Assembly (NCBI GenBank): GCA_045588245.1 | Contig: JAZNDW010000038.1 | Span: 1 to 29,058 of the forward strand | DNA: 29,058 nt | From: DTU064 sp045588245 | GTDB taxonomy: Bacteria; Bacillota; Clostridia; Oscillospirales; CAG-272 | Direction of reading: 5' to 3' | Shown: positions 21,253 through 27,053 of the stretch, piece after piece | How the letters are laid out: each line of letters begins with the position of its first letter | How positions within the stretch are numbered: the first letter of the stretch is position 1 | The notes under the pieces: generated by a model | The model's database searches: none | What the model saw: only the letters and a program-made list of their open reading frames with translations | Told to the model about the DNA's origin: nothing | Made by a program: the position numbers and the translations under genes

Positions 21253-21996
21253 TTATGGGTGACAGATTCCACACGGCGAATATCCCAATGCGATTGCTTC
21301 GTCGCGAGTGCCGCGGTAAGTCTCCTTGTTTTCAGGAGCAATGTCCTTGACACTACGGCAATATTCGGAGTGAAACTTCATCGTGTTTGTGTTTAGTATG
21401 TACAATTCCTCAGCTTCGGTCTCGATAGCGTTTGGATTTTCAGCCCCGCAGAAGTCGCAACGTGAGCCGGCCCAGCTGTGACCGAGTGCTTTACCATCAG
21501 TTTCACCGCATCCGGAACACGTCGCCGGCGTTTCGCACGTTGCGTCTTTCCACAAGTGGATATGCACAGACTCTTTTTCCGTGTCTGCGACTGACTCGGT
21601 CGCTGCGCTCGATTCAGACTCTGTTTCCGTACGACTCTCTGTCTCGGTTCCTGTTGTTGCTTCGGTTGTCGCGTCTGCAGTATCGCCTTCAACTATTGTT
21701 CCCGCATCTGTGTCGTTGTTGTCGGTTGTGTCTACGTCAGATCCGCCAACAACGGCTGCGCCAATCACGACGAACAACAATAATACCGCGATAGCAGCTA
21801 CGCTGATGTTTATATTTAGTCTCGTATTAGGAGGCGAAGCTGCGTTTTTTTCGGCATTACCGTCGGTAATTCCGCCGACTATCTTTGCAATTATCTTAAA
21901 CAGTCCTATATAAATTAGCGGTACCCATAGCCACGAACCGACACAAACCCACCACAGCGGTCCATGCTTTTTTCGATAGTCAAATAATTCATTCAA
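21253..21996 (-). CDS. Two-TM protein with acidic linker and Ada-like Cys/His domain (lysogeny accessory gene)
   Basis: The protein has 247 residues. Hydrophobic segments lie at about 14-40 (WWVCVGSWLWVPLIYIGLF) and 62-84 (NISVAAIAVLLLFVVIGAAV). A long Thr/Glu/Ser/Asp-rich linker (85-140) is followed by a Cys-rich module (CETPATCSGCGETDGKALGH, then CDFCGAEN). The C-terminal domain has YILNTNTMKFHSEYCRSVKD and LGYSPCGICHP, resembling the Ada-type metal-binding domain found at the end of some nucleases and envelope proteins. Its ATG overlaps the repressor stop, so it should be made in the lysogen. It may alter the host surface or exclude other phages; this is inference. Confidence 0.78.
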   Translation of the reverse strand: MNELFDYRKKHGPLWWVCVGSWLWVPLIYIGLFKIIAKIVGGITDGNAEKNAASPPNTRLNINISVAAIAVLLLFVVIGAAVVGGSDVDTTDNNDTDAGTIVEGDTADATTEATTGTETESRTETESESSAATESVADTEKESVHIHLWKDATCETPATCSGCGETDGKALGHSWAGSRCDFCGAENPNAIETEAEELYILNTNTMKFHSEYCRSVKDIAPENKETYRGTRDEAIALGYSPCGICHP

Positions 21997-22319
21997 TGTG
22001 CATCGCCTCCTCGCTTCTTTTTCTTGTCCACGAGGAAATCGACGTAATCTTCAAGCTGTTGGAGCTGGTCTTCGTCCATCTGATCTATAAGATCGAATAG
22101 TTCTTGTTTGCCTTCGGAGTCGGCTTCAATAGACTTGCCTAAAAGAAAATCCACCGATACGCCGAAATACTCCGCGATTTTAAGCAACGTGCCATGATGC
22201 GGCACTTTGCCTTTTTTCCAAAAGGTAACGGCACCGCTTGATATTGATAGTTTTTTTGCCACCGCGTTGGGTGACTCCCCTTTTTGCTGACAAAGGGATA
22301 AAAATATTTCCCAAAACAT
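21993..22319 (-). CDS. CI-like phage repressor (XRE family)
   Basis: The protein has 108 residues; the ATG follows AGGAG. Residues 5-66 are an XRE domain: ESPNAVAKKLSISSGAVTFW, KKGKVPHHGTLLKIAEYFGV, VDFLLGK. The C-terminal 40 residues are an acidic helix (ELFDLIDQMDEDQLQQLEDY) that likely dimerises, ending in a basic tail (KKKKRGGDAH). No S24 autoprotease domain is present, so induction cannot use RecA-driven self-cleavage of this protein. It diverges from the early operon across a 235-base region with several inverted repeats, the standard layout of a genetic switch. It is cotranscribed with the membrane gene by ATGA overlap. Confidence 0.88.
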   Translation of the reverse strand: MFWEIFLSLCQQKGESPNAVAKKLSISSGAVTFWKKGKVPHHGTLLKIAEYFGVSVDFLLGKSIEADSEGKQELFDLIDQMDEDQLQQLEDYVDFLVDKKKKRGGDAH

Positions 22320-22355
22320 AAATACTCCTAATCAAAAATAATAGATGGGCAATTT

Positions 22356-22438
22356 CAACAAGTTGCGCCCCGCAATTTTGTGCACATTGACAAAATTGAG
22401 ATTAGTTGAGATTTCTTCTTGATATTCTCAACTTGTTG
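22356..22438. promoter_or_regulatory. Operator cluster of the lysis/lysogeny switch
   Basis: Palindrome CAACAAGTTG (22356-22365) recurs as its complement CAACTTGTTG (22429-22438). CAATTTTGT/ACAAAATTG (22373-22381, 22390-22398) is a 9-bp inverted repeat with an 8-base centre. TTGAGATT occurs at 22396 and 22406, one helical turn apart. GTTGAGA (22405-22411) is inverted as TCTCAAC (22426-22432) around the -35 box of the rightward promoter. These are good binding sites for the repressor and the opposing HTH proteins. Which protein binds which site is not visible. Confidence 0.7.
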
Positions 22439-22447
22439 TGGTATAAT
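22419..22447 (+). promoter_or_regulatory. Rightward early promoter
   Basis: TTGATA (22419-22424), 17 bases, TATAAT (22442-22447). The spacer contains the CAACTTGTTG palindrome, so a bound repressor would block polymerase. The leader of about 100 bases to the ATG at 22555 carries one more palindrome at 22520. This is the best sigma-70-type promoter in the window and faces the early genes. Confidence 0.85.
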
Positions 22448-22519
22448 AACATCAGCGAAACGCAAAAGGCAAGGAAAAGCCGACGAATGTAGCGTCTCGT
22501 CTTAATTTTACCACATAAA

Positions 22520-22534
22520 GTTGAATTAGTCAAC
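22520..22534. promoter_or_regulatory. Downstream palindrome GTTGA-N5-TCAAC
   Basis: GTTGAATTAGTCAAC is a 5-bp inverted repeat sharing the GTTGA half-site with the upstream operators. It is about 70 bases after the predicted transcript start and just before the ribosome site of the first early gene. It may be a third operator or a small mRNA hairpin controlling translation. Confidence 0.5.
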
Positions 22535-22554
22535 AAAAACAAGGAGGTGTATAA

Positions 22555-22755
22555 ATGCTTAATACAGAAAAGGTACGACAGCTCATGCGAGAAAACAACA
22601 TGAACGCGTCAGAGCTTGCCGCCGCTACCGATGTATCAAAATCGATGGTGTCGAAGATCCTCAAAGGCAAGGCGCAGCCCTCGTTTGCACTTGCGAATGA
22701 GATTGCAAAGGTATTCGGCTGCACGATCGACGAACTAGTAAAGGAGGTAACGTAA
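22555..22755 (+). CDS. Cro-like XRE regulator
   Basis: The protein has 66 residues and is the first gene of the rightward operon, with AAGGAGGTG seven bases before the ATG. Nearly all of it is one HTH domain: EKVRQLMRENNMNASELAAA, TDVSKSMVSKILKGKAQPSF, and LANEIAKVFGCTIDELVKEV at the end. Position and size make it the Cro counterpart of the leftward repressor. Its stop overlaps the next ATG (TAATG), so the two HTH genes are coupled. It presumably shuts off repressor transcription; this is inferred from layout. Confidence 0.85.
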   Translation: MLNTEKVRQLMRENNMNASELAAATDVSKSMVSKILKGKAQPSFALANEIAKVFGCTIDELVKEVT

Positions 22756-23030
22756 TGCCGAGAATAGCGCCGTCAGAAGCGCAAAAAAGAAAAATGGAGA
22801 TCACATACCGTATATGTGATATGATGCGTCGCCGCGGTATAAGGCAAAATGATCTCGCGAAAAAAATCGGGATAGCAGCAGGCACAATGAGCGGGCGCAT
22901 GCACAACCCCGGAACATTTGATGTTGACAATCTTTTCGCAATAGCGAATGTATTGAATGTGTCGCCAATATGGCTAATCGGCGGCGACACAAAACAAGGA
23001 GGAATAAATGAACAAAAATCCAACACTTGA
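22755..23030 (+). CDS. Second early HTH protein
   Basis: The protein has 91 residues. A basic N-terminus (PRIAPSEAQKRKMEITYRIC) precedes an XRE-type HTH (GIRQNDLAKKIGIAAGTMSG, then NLFAIANVLNVSPIWLIGGD). The ending GINEQKSNT is read through the start of the next gene. The overlap with the leucine-rich-repeat gene is 23 bases. A second early repressor or activator next to Cro is common in Clostridia phages. It might act on the operators at 22356-22534 or on the palindromes near attP. Confidence 0.8.
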   Translation: MPRIAPSEAQKRKMEITYRICDMMRRRGIRQNDLAKKIGIAAGTMSGRMHNPGTFDVDNLFAIANVLNVSPIWLIGGDTKQGGINEQKSNT

Positions 23031-23733
23031 AAAATTAAAAGAATTAATGGAGATGAACGACGGTAGCCTCTATCTCCGCGGCTGCACGAGCTTGACGTCG
23101 CTGCCCGAGGGGCTCACGGTTGGCGGTAGCCTCGATCTCGGCGGCTGCACGAGTTTGACGTCGCTGCCCGATGGGCTCACCGTAGGCGGTTGGCTCTATC
23201 TCAACGGCTGCACAAGCTTGACGTCGCTTCCCGATGGGCTCACCGTAGGCGGTTGGCTCTATCTCAACGGCACTAATATAACGAATCCCGACAATTACAA
23301 CCAATTAAGAAACGGAATGTATGTTCCGAACAAATATATTTACGCTGACGGAATATTAACTCACGTAAAAAGGGAAAAACAGATCGGCGAATACACATAT
23401 TATATCGGAAAAATTCCCAGCAGAGACGTTATAACCGACGGTGTGAATTATGCTCATTGCAAGAGCTTAAGAGACGGCGTGTCGGATCTGAACTTCAAGA
23501 AGGCGAAGGACAGAGGCGCGTATCAATATATCGGTTACACGCTCGAAAGCGAACTCACTCCGGAGGAAGCAATGACAATGTACCGCATCATCACCGGTGC
23601 TTGCCAAGCCGGGACACGACAGTTTGTCGACGGTCTCGGTGAGCTGAAGGAAAAATATACCGTTGCGGAGATTATTGAGCTGACACGGGGACGGTTTGGG
23701 GCGTCGGTGTTTGAGAAGTTTTTTGGAAAATGA
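23008..23733 (+). CDS. Leucine-rich-repeat phage protein
   Basis: The protein has 241 residues; the ATG has GGAGGAATAA before it. Residues 18-80 are three 21-residue repeats with the core LTSLPDGLTVGG and a partial fourth (GGWLYLNGTNITNP), a short curved LRR surface. Residues 90-241 form a separate conserved domain (YIYADGILTHVKREKQIGEY, NYAHCKSLRDGVSDL, SELTPEEAMTMYRIITGACQ, then FVDGLGELKEKYTVAEIIEL). Relatives occur in the early regions of gut phages with variable numbers of repeats. The repeat part would bind a protein partner. A host takeover or anti-defence role is conceivable, not shown. Confidence 0.75.
   Translation: MNKNPTLEKLKELMEMNDGSLYLRGCTSLTSLPEGLTVGGSLDLGGCTSLTSLPDGLTVGGWLYLNGCTSLTSLPDGLTVGGWLYLNGTNITNPDNYNQLRNGMYVPNKYIYADGILTHVKREKQIGEYTYYIGKIPSRDVITDGVNYAHCKSLRDGVSDLNFKKAKDRGAYQYIGYTLESELTPEEAMTMYRIITGACQAGTRQFVDGLGELKEKYTVAEIIELTRGRFGASVFEKFFGK
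23059..23271 (+). repeat. Tandem 63-bp coding repeats (3 units plus a partial)
   Basis: Units begin at 23059, 23122, 23185 and a partial at 23248, each encoding one 21-residue LRR. They share blocks such as gacgtcgct, gggctcac and cccga(t/g)gg. Units 3 and 4 start with the same 24 bases. Near identity at DNA level points to recent unit duplication, and the count may vary between strains. Confidence 0.85.
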
Positions 23734-23752
23734 ACATAACGGAGGTGACGAT

Positions 23753-23845
23753 ATGAATTACGCACAGGAAAAACAGCTACGGGACGGCACGCATCCGCTG
23801 TTCGTTGACAAGGACGCTCGCATCGGGAACATCAACCCGAAGTGA
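23753..23845 (+). CDS. Short early peptide (30 aa)
   Basis: The ATG follows an excellent ACGGAGGTGAC site 19 bases after the LRR gene. The product is polar: NYAQEKQLRDGTHPLFVDKD, then ARIGNINPK. It has no membrane segment or known motif. The strong ribosome site and place in a tightly packed operon favour real translation. Function is unknown. Confidence 0.5.
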   Translation: MNYAQEKQLRDGTHPLFVDKDARIGNINPK

Positions 23846-23865
23846 TGCGTACACGGAGGTGTGAA

Positions 23866-23913
23866 ATGAACGCCTTATTGATAAACCTTATGATTCTCGT
23901 TTTACAATTATAG
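23866..23913 (+). CDS. Hydrophobic micropeptide (15 aa)
   Basis: The ATG lies five bases after ACGGAGGTG and encodes MNALLINLMILVLQL, almost entirely hydrophobic, ending in TAG. Each of these short genes has its own GGAGG site, which random sequence would rarely give. It could be a tiny membrane peptide affecting the host, or a translated leader for the HTH gene 14 bases downstream. Coding status is plausible but unproven. Confidence 0.4.
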   Translation: MNALLINLMILVLQL

Positions 23914-23927
23914 AAAGGAGTGATTGA

Positions 23928-24128
23928 ATGAAACGAACAAAATTTCGAAAACTGAAAAGCTCGTTGCGAATAGCGGCGGGAATGACGCAAGCACAGCTCG
24001 CGGAAGCAATTGGAGCCGGTGAAACCACTGTATATAGTTGGGAGCATGGACGCCATGAGCCGCGCGCGTATTTTATCGAAGCGCTATGTCGCATATTTGC
24101 ATGCTCCGAGGCGGAGCTATTTGAGTGA
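23928..24128 (+). CDS. Third early HTH protein
   Basis: The protein has 66 residues with GAAAGGAG before the ATG. After a basic start (KRTKFRKLKSSLRIAAGM) comes an XRE HTH: TQAQLAEAIGAGETTVYSWE, HGRHEPRAYFIEALCRIFAC, SEAELFE. It is the last of the HTH genes in the early operon and lies next to the nuclease gene. It may control later early genes or the switch from early to late transcription. The stop is one base before the nuclease ATG. Confidence 0.8.
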   Translation: MKRTKFRKLKSSLRIAAGMTQAQLAEAIGAGETTVYSWEHGRHEPRAYFIEALCRIFACSEAELFE

Positions 24129-24129
24129 T

Positions 24130-24498
24130 ATGTCGAAAGCCTTCACCTCCAACGAAACAACGGAGCAGGAGATAGTCGTACAATATTGCGACTTTAACCG
24201 CATCCCGATCGTGCACATACCTAACGAAGGTAAACGCACTGCTCGTTACGGAGCGCAATTAAAACGAGCCGGGATGCGGAAAGGCTTCCCCGATCTTTTC
24301 ATACCCATAGCAAAACACGGAAAGTATGGGCTATTTATCGAGATGAAATATGGCAATAACCGCCCAACACCAGATCAGAATAGATGGATCAAGCTTCTTA
24401 GCGGCAACGGGTACGCAGTTGCTGTTTGTTATGGATTCGACGATGCCAAGAAAATCATAGACGGCTATTGCCGAGTCGGAGACACGCGGCATGACTGA
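24130..24498 (+). CDS. VRR-NUC family nuclease
   Basis: The protein has 122 residues from the ATG at 24130; an in-frame upstream start overlaps the HTH gene and is rejected. The motifs of the PD-(D/E)XK VRR-NUC family are present in order: an N-terminal Glu (TEQEIVVQYC), GMRKGFPDLFIPI with the catalytic Asp (55), GLFIEMKYG with the E-x-K pair (71, 73), then TPDQNRWIKLLSGNGYAVAV. The family includes phage nucleases thought to resolve branched DNA. It is the only evident DNA-processing enzyme outside TerL and the integrase, so it may act in replication or recombination intermediates. Confidence 0.9.
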   Translation: MSKAFTSNETTEQEIVVQYCDFNRIPIVHIPNEGKRTARYGAQLKRAGMRKGFPDLFIPIAKHGKYGLFIEMKYGNNRPTPDQNRWIKLLSGNGYAVAVCYGFDDAKKIIDGYCRVGDTRHD

Positions 24499-24856
24499 CA
24501 ACGCTATGAGCGTCACTACGAAAAGACTCGTACAAGAATTACGCGGTGTTATTTCGAAGTGTTCGCTATGTGGAGTGACAAGCTGCCAAGAGCCGCGCAT
24601 TTTGAACGAGGTATCATCGAATATAGTTGATCTTCAAAAAGAAGTGGGCGAATTACGAACAAGGCTTGAGCGAGCAGAATCGAGTGTGGAAAGATTAAAG
24701 CTAGAGCGCTCCGAACTGATCAAGCTTATCACGCACGATTGCAGGACGTGCAAACACATACATAAAGATCAGACGAGATATACATGTGACTTGTCGCGGA
24801 ATCCATATCTCATTGGATCATACTGTGGCGCTTGGGAGTGGAAAATGAACGATTAA
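24491..24856 (+). CDS. Coiled-coil protein with C-terminal Cys cluster
   Basis: The protein has 121 residues; the ATG overlaps the nuclease end by eight bases. A first Cys pair (ISKCSLCGVTSC, about 22-32) precedes a long coiled coil (IVDLQKEVGELRTRLERAES, SVERLKLERSELIKL, about 45-80). A Cys/His end follows: HDCRTCKHIHKDQTRYTC, then IGSYCGAWEWK. The two Cys groups may bind zinc. Similar proteins are common before the late regulator in Clostridia phages. It could be a regulator or a DNA- or RNA-binding dimer; I know no tested function. Confidence 0.65.
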   Translation: MTDNAMSVTTKRLVQELRGVISKCSLCGVTSCQEPRILNEVSSNIVDLQKEVGELRTRLERAESSVERLKLERSELIKLITHDCRTCKHIHKDQTRYTCDLSRNPYLIGSYCGAWEWKMND

Positions 24857-24873
24857 ACAGACGGAGGGCGACA

Positions 24874-25320
24874 ATGAAAAAAGATCGAATTCGTGACTAC
24901 GCGGAGGATTCTTTTCGTTTATACGCAAAATACGGATATCCGACGCGAGAACAGTTTGAAGACAGCATCCGTCGCAGCGTACAACGAGATATGCGAAATA
25001 AAAATCCGGAAGAGGTCTTGTTGGTAGCAGAAGATCTCGTGATTAAAAAAAAATCGCTTGCGGATGACATAGAAGCCGTAGAGAAAACGTTCGATATATT
25101 GAAAAAGCAAAACAAAGATTACATAATAAAAGCTGTCAAGGCGGTTTATTGTGTTTCTCCGAATGCGAAAACAAGACGAAACGAAATCAGTATGCGCGCA
25201 AGAGCTTTTTCAATTCATATCTCCGCTGACATAAGCACCGTGTTCAGGTGGCTAGAGCACGCACGAAGACTATATGCAAAGGTCAGAGGCTTGGCCGACG
25301 ACAGCGTAGTCAATGAATAA
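24874..25320 (+). CDS. Putative late transcription regulator (ArpU/sigma-like slot)
   Basis: The protein has 148 residues; the ATG at 24874 follows ACGGAGGGCGAC and is chosen over an overlapping upstream in-frame start. It is helical and charged (RIRDYAEDSFRLYAKYGYPT), with a middle coiled coil (VIKKKSLADDIEAVEKTFDI). The end SIHISADISTVFRWLEHARR looks like an HTH recognition region. In Bacillota phages proteins of this size directly before terS switch on late genes. A strong terminator lies 46 bases after its stop and only 24 bases before terS, so an antitermination role also deserves thought. Confidence 0.62.
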   Translation: MKKDRIRDYAEDSFRLYAKYGYPTREQFEDSIRRSVQRDMRNKNPEEVLLVAEDLVIKKKSLADDIEAVEKTFDILKKQNKDYIIKAVKAVYCVSPNAKTRRNEISMRARAFSIHISADISTVFRWLEHARRLYAKVRGLADDSVVNE

Positions 25321-25366
25321 GGCGCGAGTAGTGATGCGCGTTGGCGTGTTATCATCGTAATAGCAG

Positions 25367-25397
25367 AAAAAAGCACCGATTCACTCGGTGCTTTTTT
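25367..25397 (+). terminator. Strong intrinsic terminator before terS
   Basis: Perfect 13-bp stem AAAAAAGCACCGA/TCGGTGCTTTTTT with a five-base loop, ending in six T residues. Only 24 bases lie between it and the TTG of terS, too few for a promoter. The upstream spacer (25321-25366) has no clear -35/-10 pair, only a small GCGC...GCGC repeat (25322-25339). Confidence 0.9.
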
Positions 25398-25421
25398 GAT
25401 TGCAGAGAGGAGGTCGGTAAA

Positions 25422-25787
25422 TTGGCAAACGAACAGAACCTAAAGCCTGTACGTACCAAGAGCGAAGCGAGAGAGCGCGGCGCCAACGGGGGCAGAAAAA
25501 GCGGCGAATCAAAGCGGAACAAAAAAATGCTTAAAGAATGCCTCGAATTATTGCTGGAGCGTAAGAATAAAGTCGAGCTCGACGGATCAATAGCAAGACT
25601 GACAGGAGCGGAACTTATCGCGCTGACGGCGTACAATAAGGCTTTAAGTGGCGACGTAAAGGCGATGGAGTTCGTGCGCGATACTGCCGGGCAGAAGCCT
25701 GTAGAGAAAGTTATGTATGCGGACGTCGATCCGGACGTGATTGCGGAAGTTGAGGCGATGGTGAAAGCTTGCAATGACGCGCAGTGA
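25422..25787 (+). CDS. terS: Terminase small subunit
   Basis: The protein has 121 residues from a TTG at 25422 with GAGAGGAGGT upstream; no ATG is available at that distance. The N-terminus LKPVRTKSEARERGANGGRK and SGESKRNKKMLKECLELLL is a well-known small terminase start in Bacillota phages. The helical middle (GAELIALTAYNKALSGDVKA) and the end (EFVRDTAGQKPVEKVMYADV) fit the same family. It binds the packaging site and hands DNA to TerL. The pac or cos site is usually in or near this gene. TerL starts 14 bases before its stop. Confidence 0.85.
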   Translation: MANEQNLKPVRTKSEARERGANGGRKSGESKRNKKMLKECLELLLERKNKVELDGSIARLTGAELIALTAYNKALSGDVKAMEFVRDTAGQKPVEKVMYADVDPDVIAEVEAMVKACNDAQ

Positions 25788-27042
25788 GGCCGCTACATTT
25801 TTGCTTAAAAATCCATACCGATTCGGACATGCCGTAGGATTCACAAAGTTAACACCGCTCCATAACGGCTGGATTGTTGACATGGTGCGCGGCGAGGAAG
25901 ATAAAACTCTTCAGGCACACCGCGGCTCTTACAAAACAACGTGCGTTTCGATCGCGCTTGCGCTAATCGTCGTGCTGCTTCCGAATCTGAGGACGCTGTT
26001 TATGCGAAAAACCGACAATGATATCAAAGAAGTCATTGTGCAGGTGAGGAAAATACTCGACAGTCCTCAAATGCGCACGTTTGTGCGGTGTATCTACGGT
26101 ATCGAGCTTAAGCTAACAACGTCAACAGCGAATGAGATCAGCACGAATCTGACGAACGATCCAAGAGGCACAGCACAGCTCGTCGGTCTTGGAATGGGCG
26201 GTTCTCTCACCGGCAAACACTTTGACCGAATATTCACCGACGATATTGTTAACGTGCAGGATCGCATCAGCAAGGCGGAGCGAGACCGCACAAAGATGAT
26301 ATATCAGGAACTCCGAAACATCATCAACCGCGGCGGACGCATCTATAATACCGGCACGCCCTGGCATAAGGAGGACGCATTTTCTCTGATGCCGAATCCC
26401 GAAAAGTGGGACTGCTACACGACTGGACTTATGAGCGACGGTGTGATCGCGGATATTCGGGACAAAATGACGGCTTCTCTCTTTGCGGCAAACTACGAGC
26501 TTCGCCACATTGCTGCCGAGGACGTTATATTCACAAGCCCGCAAGTCGGCGCTGATCCTTCGCTCGTTGAGCAGGGCGAGTGCCACATAGACGCTGCGTA
26601 CGATGGCGAGGATTATTCGGCGTTCACCGTCTGCCGCAAGCACGACGGCAAGTATTACGTATACGGACGCGTGTGGCGCAAACATATCGATGATGTCGAG
26701 AACGAGATCATTGCACTTCGCAAATCGCTTAACGCGGGCCGAATCTTATGCGAAACAAACGGAGACAAGGGGTATCTTGCAAAGGATCTCAAGCGAAAGG
26801 GCGAGCGCGTACTTCCCTATCACGAGGATATGAACAAATATCTGAAGATAACGAGTTATCTCAAATCGGAATGGAAAAGCATCGTTTTTGTCAAGGGTAC
26901 CGATCAAGAGTACATAAATCAGATTTGCGACTATAACGAAAACGCCGAACACGATGACGCGCCCGACAGTCTTGCGAGCATCATAAGGAAGCTATGGAAA
27001 AAGAACGACGACAATGAGCAATATCGCTCAATTTTAGGATAA
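25774..27042 (+). CDS. terL: Terminase large subunit
   Basis: The protein has 422 residues. The ATPase part has a Walker A-like loop HRGSYKTT (49-56), the Walker B region FDRIFTDDIV (Asp 156, Asp 157) and the coupling motif YNTGTPWHKED (191-201). The nuclease part has acidic residues typical of the RNase H fold: ECHIDAAYDGED (Asp 273, Asp 277), LCETNGDKG (Glu 327) and NAEHDDAPDSLA near the end. The Walker A loop is the HRG(S/A)YKT form found in a sub-family of siphophage terminases. It cuts concatemers and pumps DNA through the portal next door. Confidence 0.95.
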   Translation: MTRSEAATFLLKNPYRFGHAVGFTKLTPLHNGWIVDMVRGEEDKTLQAHRGSYKTTCVSIALALIVVLLPNLRTLFMRKTDNDIKEVIVQVRKILDSPQMRTFVRCIYGIELKLTTSTANEISTNLTNDPRGTAQLVGLGMGGSLTGKHFDRIFTDDIVNVQDRISKAERDRTKMIYQELRNIINRGGRIYNTGTPWHKEDAFSLMPNPEKWDCYTTGLMSDGVIADIRDKMTASLFAANYELRHIAAEDVIFTSPQVGADPSLVEQGECHIDAAYDGEDYSAFTVCRKHDGKYYVYGRVWRKHIDDVENEIIALRKSLNAGRILCETNGDKGYLAKDLKRKGERVLPYHEDMNKYLKITSYLKSEWKSIVFVKGTDQEYINQICDYNENAEHDDAPDSLASIIRKLWKKNDDNEQYRSILG

Positions 27043-27053
27043 CGAGGGGATAA

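Noticed and set aside
23059..23271. CRISPR-like repeats
   Set aside because: Repeats are contiguous, in frame and encode LRR units; there are no spacers.
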